Part shown: positions 7,039 to 15,328 of the stretch, in pieces
How positions within the stretch are numbered: position 1 is the stretch's first letter
How the letters are laid out: each line of letters opens with the position of its first letter
Source: an uncultured Oscillospiraceae bacterium
GTDB taxonomy: Bacteria > Bacillota > Clostridia > Oscillospirales > Oscillospiraceae
NCBI GenBank assembly: GCA_944385065.1
Contig: CALWVX010000010.1
Span: 1 to 20,740 of the forward strand
Length of the DNA stretch: 20,740 nucleotides
Reading direction: 5' to 3'
The notes under the pieces: generated by a model
Database searches by the model: none
Seen by the model: only the letters and a program-made list of their open reading frames with translations
Told to the model about the DNA's origin: nothing
Program-made: the position numbers and the translations under genes

Positions 7039-8370
7039 ATGTCGTACACGAAAGAAGACATCATCCGCATGGTAAAAGAGGAGGATATTGAATTTATCCG
7101 CCTGCAGTTCACGGACATCTTCGGTCAGCTCAAGAATGTGGCCATCACCGCGTCCCAGATCGAAAAAGCGGTGAACAATCAGATCATGTTCGACGGCTCC
7201 TCCATCGAGGGCTTCGTCCGCATCGACGAGTCGGACCAGTACCTGTACCCCAACCTGGACTCCTTTGTGGTATTCCCCTGGCGGCCCAGCCACGGCAAGG
7301 TGGCCCGCCTGATCTGTGATGTCTATAACCCGGACGGCACGCCTTTTGTGGGCGATCCCCGGGGCGTGCTCAAGCGGGTGCTGAACAAGGCCGCGAGTAT
7401 GGGTTACGACGCCTTCAATGTGGGGCCGGAGGCGGAGTTTTTCCTGTTTCAGACCGATGACGAGGGCAAGCCCACCACCAAGACCAACGACGAAGCGGGA
7501 TATTTTGACCTGGGCCCCCTGGACCACGGGGAGAGCACCCGCCGGGAGATCTGCATGGCTCTGGAGCAGATGGGCTTTGAGATCGAGGCCAGCCACCACG
7601 AGGTGGCTCAGGGGCAGCATGAGATCGATTTCAAGTATGCCGACGCCCTTCGGACCGCCGACAACATCATGACTTTCAAGCTGGCGGTCAAGACGCTGGC
7701 CCAGCGCAGCGGCCTGCACGCCACCTTTATGCCAAAGCCCATCTTCGGGATCAACGGTTCCGGCATGCATACCAACATGTCGCTGTTCCGAAACGGGAAA
7801 AACGCCTTCTATGATCCCAGCGACCCGAGAGGGCTTTCCCGGGAGGCGTACAGCTTTATCGCCGGCCTTCTGGCCCATGTGAAGGGAATGGCGGCCGTCA
7901 CCAATCCTCTGGTGAACTCCTACAAGCGGCTGGTGCCCGGCTATGAGGCCCCCTGCTATCTGGCATGGTCCGCCTCCAACCGCTCGGCCCTGATCCGAAT
8001 CCCCGCCGCCCGGGGACAGTCCACCCGGGTGGAGCTGCGCTCCCCCGACCCGGCCTGCAACCCCTATCTGGAACTGGCCGTCTGCCTGGCCGCGGGGTTG
8101 GACGGGATCGAAAAGGGGATGACCCCGCCCGACGAGGTGACGGAGAACATTTTCGACATGGATCAGGCAGCCCGGGAGGCCCACGGGATCGAAAGCCTGC
8201 CCGGCTCTCTGGAGGAGGCGATCCGGGCCCTGGAGGCCGACCAGCTGATTCTGGATACCCTGGGAGAACATGTGGCCGCCAACTACATCGAGGGCAAGAA
8301 AAAGGAGTGGGACGAGTACCGGACCCGGGTCAGCTCCTGGGAGCGGGAAAAGTATATCATCAATTATTGA
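7039..8370 (+). CDS. glnA: Glutamine synthetase type I (GlnA)
   Basis: Glutamine synthetase makes glutamine from glutamate, ammonia and ATP and works as a cytoplasmic dodecamer. The 443 residues match the short GSI-alpha form of Firmicutes. Motifs in order are the beta-grasp start (IRLQFTDIFGQLKNV), DGSSIEGFVRIDESD with the Arg used in glutamine feedback in Bacillus, metal-binding VGPEAEFFLF, SHHEVAQGQHEID, GSGMHTNMSLF, and the flap NSYKRLVPGYEAPCY followed by SNRSALIRIP. No adenylylation-type insertion is evident, as expected for GSI-alpha. The start is set by GAAAGGAG 9 nt upstream of the ATG at 7039. It is the first gene of glnA - ANTAR regulator - gltB - gltD and sits behind the leader terminator. 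Confidence 0.97.
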   Translation: MSYTKEDIIRMVKEEDIEFIRLQFTDIFGQLKNVAITASQIEKAVNNQIMFDGSSIEGFVRIDESDQYLYPNLDSFVVFPWRPSHGKVARLICDVYNPDGTPFVGDPRGVLKRVLNKAASMGYDAFNVGPEAEFFLFQTDDEGKPTTKTNDEAGYFDLGPLDHGESTRREICMALEQMGFEIEASHHEVAQGQHEIDFKYADALRTADNIMTFKLAVKTLAQRSGLHATFMPKPIFGINGSGMHTNMSLFRNGKNAFYDPSDPRGLSREAYSFIAGLLAHVKGMAAVTNPLVNSYKRLVPGYEAPCYLAWSASNRSALIRIPAARGQSTRVELRSPDPACNPYLELAVCLAAGLDGIEKGMTPPDEVTENIFDMDQAAREAHGIESLPGSLEEAIRALEADQLILDTLGEHVAANYIEGKKKEWDEYRTRVSSWEREKYIINY

Positions 8371-8492
8371 TTCCGTCCCTGTGTTTGGCGCGCGGTGGGG
8401 CGCCGGATCAGGTCCCGGGAGCAGGAGACACACGGCGAGAGCTGCCGAGCTGACAACAGAGCGATGCGGAGCGGCGGAAGGAGGGAGAACAG

Positions 8493-9038
8493 GTGGATCA
8501 GATCATCCTGGCTTTTGAACGGGAACAGAACAATCAGCGGGTGAAGGAACTCCTGGAGCGCTCAGGCACCGCAGACTGTCTGCTGTGTACCTCTGCCGAC
8601 CAGGTGCGCCGGACGGTGCACAAGCGCCGCATCACCGCAGTGCTGTGCGGCTGCAAGCTGGGAGAGCAGTCGGCGCAGCTGCTGGCGGAGGAACTGCCGA
8701 TATTCTGTTCCGTTCTGGTATTGGCCCCCCAGGACCGCCTGGAGCTGCTGGCGGACGGCGACATCTGCCCTCTCCCCATGCCGGTCTCCCGGCGGGACCT
8801 GATTCAGACTGTGCGGATGCTGCTCCGCATCGGGCGGCGGCTGGAGCGGTCTGACCGTCCGCGCCGTCCGAGGGAGGAGCAGGCGGTCATTGACCGGGCC
8901 AAACAGCTTTTGATCGACCGGAACGGCATGACGGAGGAGCAGGCGCACCGCTATCTGCAGAAAAACAGCATGGATAACCGGGAAAGGCTGATCGAGACCG
9001 CGCAGATGGTTCTGGGCAGCAGCTGGGAAATGGAATAA
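8493..9038 (+). CDS. ANTAR-domain antitermination regulator (NitR-like)
   Basis: This 181-residue protein starts with GTG, 10 nt after AAGGAGGG. The C-terminal part (about 125-181, EEQAVIDRAKQLLIDRNGM then TEEQAHRYLQKNSMDNRERL) is an ANTAR RNA-binding domain, which binds nascent leader RNA and prevents termination. The N-terminal part (1-120) looks like a response-regulator receiver fold. At the expected phospho-acceptor position it reads AVLCGCKLGE, without the usual Asp, so it is probably not phosphorylated in the ordinary way. The gene lies between glnA and gltB, as in the clostridial glnA-nitR arrangement. It most likely acts on the leader terminator at 6960-7009, perhaps sensing nitrogen state through another ligand or partner. 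Confidence 0.85.
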   Translation: MDQIILAFEREQNNQRVKELLERSGTADCLLCTSADQVRRTVHKRRITAVLCGCKLGEQSAQLLAEELPIFCSVLVLAPQDRLELLADGDICPLPMPVSRRDLIQTVRMLLRIGRRLERSDRPRRPREEQAVIDRAKQLLIDRNGMTEEQAHRYLQKNSMDNRERLIETAQMVLGSSWEME

Positions 9039-9066
9039 GCGGAATAAGAGACGAGGCGGTCTCACG

Positions 9067-9099
9067 GCGGCAGTCGGAGCGCACGGCTGCCGCTGTTTT
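9067..9099 (+). promoter_or_regulatory. Hairpin between ANTAR gene and gltB
   Basis: GCGGCAG (9067-9073) pairs with CTGCCGC (9087-9093), followed by TGTTTT. It resembles a weak intrinsic terminator and lies 30 nt before the gltB start. It could lower gltBD expression relative to glnA, or be a second antitermination site. Confidence 0.35.
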
Positions 9100-9129
9100 C
9101 GTAGGGCCGTATGGAAAGGAGTGTCATGT

Positions 9130-12100
9130 ATGAAGAGGGAGGACCGCCCGACGCGGGGACTGTATCATCCCGCATTTGAGCACGATGCCTGTGGCATCGG
9201 CGCGGTGGTGGACATCAAAGGGCGTCTCAGCCACAGGACGGTGGATGACGCGCTGAAGATTGTGGAGAAGCTGGAGCACCGGGCCGGAAAGGACGCCGAA
9301 GGACGGACGGGCGACGGAGTGGGGATTCTGCTGCAGATTTCCCATCGCTTTTTTGCCCGGGCCGCGGAAGAGGCGGGGCTGGACCTGCCCGGAGCCCGGG
9401 ATTATGGAGTGGGGATGTTTTTCTTCCCACAGGACACGCTGCGCCGCAGCCAGGCCAAAAAGCTCTTTGAGGTGATTGTGGAAAAGGAGGGGCTGTCCTT
9501 CCTGGGCTGGCGCACCGTGCCGGTCTGTCCCGAAATTCTGGGGCAGAGGGCCCGGGAGAAGATGCCCTGTATTGAACAGGGTTTTGTGGCCCGTCCTCCG
9601 GAGCTGGAGCAGGGACTGCCCTTTGACCGGCGGTTCTATGTGGTCCGGCGGGTATTTGAGCAGTCCAATGACAACACCTATGTGGTGTCCCTGTCCAGCC
9701 GGACCATTGTCTATAAGGGGATGTTTCTGGTGGGCCAGCTGCGGGCCTTCTATCCGGACCTTCAGAGCCCGGAGTATGAATCCGCCCTCGCCGTCGTCCA
9801 CTCCCGCTTTTCCACCAACACCGATCCCGCCTGGGAGCGGGCCCATCCGAACCGTCTGATCGCCCACAACGGCGAGATCAACACCATCCGGGGCAATGTG
9901 GATCGAATGCTGGCCCGGGAGGAGACCATGTCGTCCCCGCTGCTGCGGGAGGACATGGACAAGGTGCTGCCGGTGATCAATGTGGCCGGCTCCGACTCCG
10001 CCATGCTGGACAACACCCTGGAGTTCCTGATGATGGCGGGGATGGATCTGCCCCTGGCGGTCATGGCCTGTATCCCGGAGCCCTGGCGGGGGGACCGCTC
10101 CATCTCCAGGGGCAAGCGGGATCTCTATCAGTATTATGCCACCTTGATGGAACCGTGGGACGGTCCGGCCGCCATCCTGTTTTCCGACGGCGACGTGGTG
10201 GGGGCGGTGCTGGACCGAAACGGGCTGCGGCCCTCCCGATACTATGTCACGGCCGACGGACGGCTGATCCTCTCTTCGGAGGTGGGCGTGTTGGACATCC
10301 CGGCCGAGCAGGTCGTACAGAAATCACGGCTTCAGCCGGGACGGATGCTGCTGGTGGACACCAGGCAGGGGCGCATCATCGGGGACGAGGAGCTGAAAGA
10401 GCACTACGCCGCCCGGCGGCCCTACGGCGAGTGGCTGGACGCCAATCTGGTCCACCTCCAGGACCTGCCTGTGCCCAACCAGCGGGTGGAGCGGCACAAC
10501 AGGGAGGAGCTCCGGCGGCTCCAGAAGGCCTTCGGCTATACCTATGAAGATGTGCACTCCACCATTCTGCCCATGGCCCGCACCGGGTCCGAACCCACCG
10601 CGGCCATGGGAATTGACATCCCGCTGGCGGTGCTGGACCATCAGGACCAGCCTCTGTTCAACTATTTCAAGCAGCTTTTCGCCCAGGTGACCAATCCTCC
10701 CATTGACGCCATTCGGGAGGAGTGTGTCACCGACACCACCGTCTATGCGGGAGATGACGGGAATCTGTTGGAGGAGAGAGCGGAAAACTGCCGGGTGCTT
10801 CAGATCCCCAACCCCATTCTCACCTCCACCGACCTGATGAAGATCAAGTCCATGCGCCGGCCGGGCTTTCAGGTGGCCACCGTCTCGATCCTCTGCTATC
10901 AGAACACCCCCCTGGACCGGGCACTGGAGCACCTGGAGGTGGCGGTGGACCGGGCCTGGAGGGAGGGGGCCAATATCATCATCCTGTCTGACCGGGGAGT
11001 GGATGAGAACCATGTGGCCATCCCCTCTCTGCTGGCGGTATCCGCCATGGAGCAGCACCTGATCCGTACCAAAAAGCGCACGGCGGTGTCTATTCTGCTG
11101 GAGTCCGCCGAACCCCGGGACGTCCACCACTTTGCCGCTCTGCTGGGATACGGCGCCCGGGCCATCAACCCCTATCTGGCCGAGGAGACAGTGGTGGATC
11201 TGATCGAGGAGGGACTGCTGGACAAGGATTTCCACACGGCGGTGCGGGATTATAACGCCGCCATCCTCCACGGGATCGTGAAGATCGCCTCCAAGATGGG
11301 GATTTCCACCCTGCAGTCCTACCAGTCCGCCCAGATTTTTGAGGCTGTGGGCATCAATCGGGAGGTCATCGACCGATATTTCACCAACACGGTCTCCCGG
11401 GTGGGGGGAATCGGACTGAAGGAGATCGCGGCCATGGTGGACCGCAACCACTCCAGAGCCTTTGACCCGCTGGGGCTGGATACGGACCTGGAGCTGGACA
11501 GCCTGGGCGCCCACAAGGCCCGCGCCGGAGGCGAAGATCACCTGTACAACCCCCAGACCATCCACCTGCTGCAGCAGTCGGTCCGCCGGGGAGATTATGC
11601 GCTGTTTCAGCAGTATACCGACCTGGTGGACGACGAGACCAGACCCCATACCCTCCGGGGGCTGCTGGAGATGCGGTACGCGGACCAGCCCATCCCCCTG
11701 GAGGAGGTGGAGAGCGTGGATTCCATCGTGCGGCGGTTCAAGACCGGTGCCATGAGCTATGGTTCCATCTCCCAGGAGGCCCACGAGTGCCTGGCACGGG
11801 CCATGAACCAGCTGGGGGGCAAGTCCAACTCCGGCGAAGGGGGAGAGCAGCCCGACCGACTGCATGATCCGGCCCGGTGCTCCGCCATCAAGCAGGTGGC
11901 CTCCGGCCGGTTCGGGGTCACCAGCGAGTACCTGGTCTCCGCGAAAGAACTTCAGATCAAAATGGGGCAGGGAGCCAAGCCGGGGGAGGGGGGCCATCTG
12001 CCCGCCAGCAAGGTCTATCCCTGGATCGCCAAATGCCGTCACTCCACTCCGGGGGTGACGCTGATCTCCCCGCCGCCCCACCACGACATCTACTCCATTG

Positions 12101-13668
12101 AGGATCTGGCCCAGCTCATCTATGACCTGAAGAACGCCAATCGGCAGGCCCGAATCTCCGTGAAGCTGGTCAGCGAGGCGGGGGTGGGAACCATTGCCGC
12201 CGGTGTGGCCAAGGCGGGCGCCCAGGTGGTGCTGATCTCGGGCCACGACGGCGGCACCGGAGCGGCTCCCCGCACCTCCATCCACAATGCCGGGCTGCCC
12301 TGGGAGCTGGGGCTGGCGGAGACCCACCAGACGCTGATCCGGAACGGACTGCGCTCCCGGGTGGTGCTGGAGACCGACGGAAAGCTGATGAGCGGGCGGG
12401 ACGTGGCCATTGCCTGCATGCTGGGCGCGGAGGAGTTCGGGTTTGCCACCGCCCCCCTGGTCACACTGGGCTGCGTCATGATGCGGGTGTGCAATCTGGA
12501 CACCTGTCCCGTGGGAGTGGCCACCCAGAACCCGGAGCTGCGCCGCCGCTTTGCCGGCCGGCCGGAGTATGTGGTCAACTTTATGCGATTCATCGCCCAG
12601 CAGCTGCGGGAGCATATGGCCAAGCTGGGGGTGCGCACGGTGGAGGAGCTGGTGGGCCGCACCGACCTGCTCCAGGTGCGGAAGCCGGCGGTGAACAGCC
12701 GGGCGGCCACGGTGGATCTCTCCGCTATCCTGGATAACCCCTATGTGGGCCGGGCCAAGGCCCATTTCGACCCCGCCGACGTCTATGACTTCAAGCTGGA
12801 GGAGACAGTGGACCTGCGTGTGCTGGAGAAGAAGCTGGGGAAGGCTCTGGCCAAAGGGGAGTCCAGAACGCTGGAACTGGCGGTCTCTTCCACCGACCGG
12901 GCGGTGGGAACCATTTTGGGCTCCGACATCACCCGGCTGCACGGGAACAGTCTGCCGGAGGACACATTTGTGATCAAGTGCACCGGGGGCGGCGGTCAGT
13001 CCTTCGGCGCGTTTCTGCCCAGCGGCCTTACCCTGGAACTGGAGGGGGACGCCAACGACTATCTGGGCAAGGGATTATCGGGCGGGAAGCTGATTGTCTA
13101 TCCCCCCAGGGGCAGCGACTTCCGCCCGGAGGAGAATATTCTGGTGGGCAACGTGGCACTGTACGGGGCCACCGGCGGCGCCGCCTTTCTCAGCGGTGTG
13201 GCCGGAGAGCGGTTCTGCGTGCGCAACTCCGGCGCCACCGCGGTGGTGGAAGGCGTGGGCGACCACGGCTGTGAGTACATGACCGGCGGCCGGGTGGTGG
13301 TGCTGGGCCCCACGGGCAAAAACTTTGCCGCCGGCATGAGCGGAGGGGTGGCCTTCGTGCTGGATGAGGACCACGACCTGTACCTGCGGATGAACAAAGA
13401 GCTGGTGTCCATGGAGGCGGTGACGGAAAAGCATGACGCCGCCGAGCTGAAAAGCCTGATCGAGGCCCACGCAAAAGCCACCGGATCCCCCAAAGCCCGG
13501 CGGATCCTGGCTGATTTTGAGGGCTGGCTGCCCAAATTCAAGAAAATCCTGCCCCACGACTATGACCGGATGCTGCGTACCATCGCCCAGTATGAGGAGC
13601 GGGGGATGAGCCGGGAGCAGGCGGAGGTGGAGGCGTTTTATGCCAACACCCGGCAGAAAGGGGAATGA
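9130..13668 (+). CDS. gltB: Glutamate synthase large subunit
   Basis: The large (alpha) subunit of NADPH-dependent glutamate synthase transfers the glutamine amide nitrogen to 2-oxoglutarate. I place the start at ATG 9130, since GGAAAGGAG (9113-9121) is 8 nt upstream. The GTG at 9121 overlaps this site. The 1512 residues fit the family. Cys21 (HDACGIG) is the expected N-terminal nucleophile after removal of a 20-residue propeptide. Domains are class II glutaminase (about 21-430, with HNGEINTIRGN), a central domain, the FMN-binding synthase domain (about 850-1240, GGKSNSGEGGE, SGHDGGTGAAP), a 3Fe-4S cluster at Cys1115-x5-Cys1121-x4-Cys1126, and a C-terminal GXGXG beta-helix (about 1270-1450). 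It is followed 2 nt later by gltD. Confidence 0.96.
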   Translation: MKREDRPTRGLYHPAFEHDACGIGAVVDIKGRLSHRTVDDALKIVEKLEHRAGKDAEGRTGDGVGILLQISHRFFARAAEEAGLDLPGARDYGVGMFFFPQDTLRRSQAKKLFEVIVEKEGLSFLGWRTVPVCPEILGQRAREKMPCIEQGFVARPPELEQGLPFDRRFYVVRRVFEQSNDNTYVVSLSSRTIVYKGMFLVGQLRAFYPDLQSPEYESALAVVHSRFSTNTDPAWERAHPNRLIAHNGEINTIRGNVDRMLAREETMSSPLLREDMDKVLPVINVAGSDSAMLDNTLEFLMMAGMDLPLAVMACIPEPWRGDRSISRGKRDLYQYYATLMEPWDGPAAILFSDGDVVGAVLDRNGLRPSRYYVTADGRLILSSEVGVLDIPAEQVVQKSRLQPGRMLLVDTRQGRIIGDEELKEHYAARRPYGEWLDANLVHLQDLPVPNQRVERHNREELRRLQKAFGYTYEDVHSTILPMARTGSEPTAAMGIDIPLAVLDHQDQPLFNYFKQLFAQVTNPPIDAIREECVTDTTVYAGDDGNLLEERAENCRVLQIPNPILTSTDLMKIKSMRRPGFQVATVSILCYQNTPLDRALEHLEVAVDRAWREGANIIILSDRGVDENHVAIPSLLAVSAMEQHLIRTKKRTAVSILLESAEPRDVHHFAALLGYGARAINPYLAEETVVDLIEEGLLDKDFHTAVRDYNAAILHGIVKIASKMGISTLQSYQSAQIFEAVGINREVIDRYFTNTVSRVGGIGLKEIAAMVDRNHSRAFDPLGLDTDLELDSLGAHKARAGGEDHLYNPQTIHLLQQSVRRGDYALFQQYTDLVDDETRPHTLRGLLEMRYADQPIPLEEVESVDSIVRRFKTGAMSYGSISQEAHECLARAMNQLGGKSNSGEGGEQPDRLHDPARCSAIKQVASGRFGVTSEYLVSAKELQIKMGQGAKPGEGGHLPASKVYPWIAKCRHSTPGVTLISPPPHHDIYSIEDLAQLIYDLKNANRQARISVKLVSEAGVGTIAAGVAKAGAQVVLISGHDGGTGAAPRTSIHNAGLPWELGLAETHQTLIRNGLRSRVVLETDGKLMSGRDVAIACMLGAEEFGFATAPLVTLGCVMMRVCNLDTCPVGVATQNPELRRRFAGRPEYVVNFMRFIAQQLREHMAKLGVRTVEELVGRTDLLQVRKPAVNSRAATVDLSAILDNPYVGRAKAHFDPADVYDFKLEETVDLRVLEKKLGKALAKGESRTLELAVSSTDRAVGTILGSDITRLHGNSLPEDTFVIKCTGGGGQSFGAFLPSGLTLELEGDANDYLGKGLSGGKLIVYPPRGSDFRPEENILVGNVALYGATGGAAFLSGVAGERFCVRNSGATAVVEGVGDHGCEYMTGGRVVVLGPTGKNFAAGMSGGVAFVLDEDHDLYLRMNKELVSMEAVTEKHDAAELKSLIEAHAKATGSPKARRILADFEGWLPKFKKILPHDYDRMLRTIAQYEERGMSREQAEVEAFYANTRQKGE

Positions 13669-13670
13669 AC

Positions 13671-15128
13671 ATGGGAAAAACCACTGGATTTATGGAATAT
13701 GCCCGCCGGAATAATCCCGCTCAGCCGCCGTTGGAGCGGATCGGTCACTTTCAGGAATTTCATCCGAGGATGAGCCGGGAAGAGCGGAGACGGCAGGGAG
13801 CCCGATGCATGGAGTGCGGCGTCCCCTTCTGTCAGTCCGGCGCGGTGCTCAACGGCATGGTGTCCGGCTGCCCGCTGCACAATCTGGTTCCGGAGTGGAA
13901 CGACCTGGTGTACCGCGGCAGCTTCCGCCACGCCCTGGAGCGGCTGCTCAAGACCAACAACTTCCCGGAGTTCACCGGCAGGGTGTGCCCGGCCCTGTGC
14001 GAGGCGGCCTGCACCTGCGGACTTCACGGAGAGCCGGTGAGCGTCAAAGAGAACGAGCTGGGTATTATTGAGGAGGCCTGGGATCAGGGGCTGATGCGCC
14101 CGGTTCCGCCGAAAACCAGGACCGGAAAGCAGGTGGCGGTGGTGGGATCAGGGCCGGCCGGACTGGCCTGCGCCGATCAGCTCAACCGCCGCGGGCACAG
14201 TGTCACGGTGCTGGAGCGGGAGGACCGCCCCGGCGGTCTGCTGATGTACGGCATTCCCAATATGAAACTGGAAAAGGCGGTTGTCCGGCGGCGCCTGGAC
14301 CTGATGGAGGGACAGGGAATTCAGTTCCGGACCGGGGTCAACGTGGGGGTGGACGTGAGCGCGGAGGAGCTGCTGGAGCGCTATGACGCGGTGGTGCTGT
14401 GCTGCGGGGCGGGCCAGCCCCGGGATCTGGACGTTCCGGGTCGGGAAGGGGACGGCGTCTGGTTTGCCGTGGACTTTCTGAAGGAGACGACCCGGGCGCT
14501 GCTGGGAGCGGGACTGGCGGACGGTTCCTACCCCTCGGCCAAAGGAAAGCATGTGGTCATTGTGGGGGGCGGCGATACGGGAAATGACTGTGTGGCCACC
14601 TGCATCCGCCACGGCTGTGAGAGCGTGGTGCAGCTGGAGATGATGCCCAAGGCTCCGGACAGGCGCACAGACCGCAACCCCTGGCCGGAGTGGCCCCGGG
14701 TGTGCAAGACGGATTACGGACAGGAGGAGGCCATCGCCCTTTTTGGACAGGATCCCCGGCGCTATGAGACCACCGTGTCCAGGCTGCTCCGGGACGAGCA
14801 GGGGGCGCTCACAGGGGTGGAAACTGTCCGCCTCGGTCCGGACCGAAAGCCGCTGGAGGGGACGGAGGAGACGGTTCCCTGTGAGATGCTGCTGATCGCG
14901 GCGGGGTTTCTGGGCCCCCAGGACTATGTGCCGAAGGCTTTTGGCCTGGAGTGCACGCCCCGCACCTGTGTCCGGACGGGGGAGAACGGGTATGCCTCCA
15001 GCCGCCCCGGCGTGTTTGCCGCAGGAGATATGCGGCGGGGACAGTCGCTGGTGGTGTGGGCTATCCAGGAGGGCCGCGCGGCGGCCCGGGAAGTGGACGC
15101 GTACCTGATGGGATACCGTATGGAGTAG
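13671..15128 (+). CDS. gltD: Glutamate synthase small subunit
   Basis: The small (beta) subunit of glutamate synthase takes electrons from NAD(P)H through FAD and passes them by Fe-S clusters to the large subunit. The 485 residues fit the family. The N-terminal Fe-S domain shows Cys46, Cys49, Cys54 and Cys67 (CMECGVPFC, GCPLHN) and Cys106, Cys110, Cys114 and Cys116 (CPALCEAACTC). An FAD-binding GSGPAGLACADQL motif follows near 150. The NAD(P)H motif GGGDTGNDC lies near 300, and the C-terminal FAD segment reads GVFAAGDMRRGQSLVVWAI. The start ATG at 13671 is favoured because AAAGGGG lies 7 nt upstream and MGKTTGFMEYAR matches family N-termini. An alternative ATG at 13665 overlaps the gltB stop. 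It is the last gene of the glnA operon. Confidence 0.96.
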   Translation: MGKTTGFMEYARRNNPAQPPLERIGHFQEFHPRMSREERRRQGARCMECGVPFCQSGAVLNGMVSGCPLHNLVPEWNDLVYRGSFRHALERLLKTNNFPEFTGRVCPALCEAACTCGLHGEPVSVKENELGIIEEAWDQGLMRPVPPKTRTGKQVAVVGSGPAGLACADQLNRRGHSVTVLEREDRPGGLLMYGIPNMKLEKAVVRRRLDLMEGQGIQFRTGVNVGVDVSAEELLERYDAVVLCCGAGQPRDLDVPGREGDGVWFAVDFLKETTRALLGAGLADGSYPSAKGKHVVIVGGGDTGNDCVATCIRHGCESVVQLEMMPKAPDRRTDRNPWPEWPRVCKTDYGQEEAIALFGQDPRRYETTVSRLLRDEQGALTGVETVRLGPDRKPLEGTEETVPCEMLLIAAGFLGPQDYVPKAFGLECTPRTCVRTGENGYASSRPGVFAAGDMRRGQSLVVWAIQEGRAAAREVDAYLMGYRME

Positions 15129-15164
15129 CACGCCCGCGGGGAGGACAGCGGAGAACCGGGAGAG

Positions 15165-15199
15165 ACAGCCGGTGCCCGGCCAAGCCGGGCACCGGCTGT
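15165..15199 (+). terminator. Strong hairpin after gltD
   Basis: A perfect 16-bp stem (15165-15180 with 15184-15199) has a 3-nt CAA loop and lies 36 nt after the gltD stop. There is no proper T-run after it, so termination would be factor-assisted or weak. It is the natural end of the glnA-gltD transcript. Confidence 0.55.
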
Positions 15200-15253
15200 T
15201 CTGCGGCTGGAGAGGGAAAAAGAAGGAGCGTGTCCCGGCAATATTCCAATCAA

Positions 15254-15284
15254 TTTGGGCCCCGGCTGTCAGCCGGGGCCCAAA
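15254..15284 (-). terminator. GC-rich hairpin after the symporter gene
   Basis: A perfect 14-bp stem (15254-15267 with 15271-15284) has a GTC loop and lies 44 nt downstream of the symporter stop on the minus strand. The trailing sequence is AT-rich (TTGATTGG) but not a T-run. Together with the hairpin at 15165-15199 it separates the two convergent transcripts. Confidence 0.5.
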
Positions 15285-15328
15285 ATAGCCAGTTCAATTG
15301 CTCTGCCTTCCGCAGGATAAGCCGCTGG

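Noticed and set aside
6895..8433. Open frame of about 510 codons on the minus strand opposite glnA
   Set aside because: It covers the glnA promoter, leader terminator and gene in antisense, with no family resemblance.
10324..12942. Open frame of about 870 codons on the minus strand inside gltB
   Set aside because: It lies antisense to the conserved core of GltB and translates to a Gly/His/Gln-rich sequence without recognisable domains.
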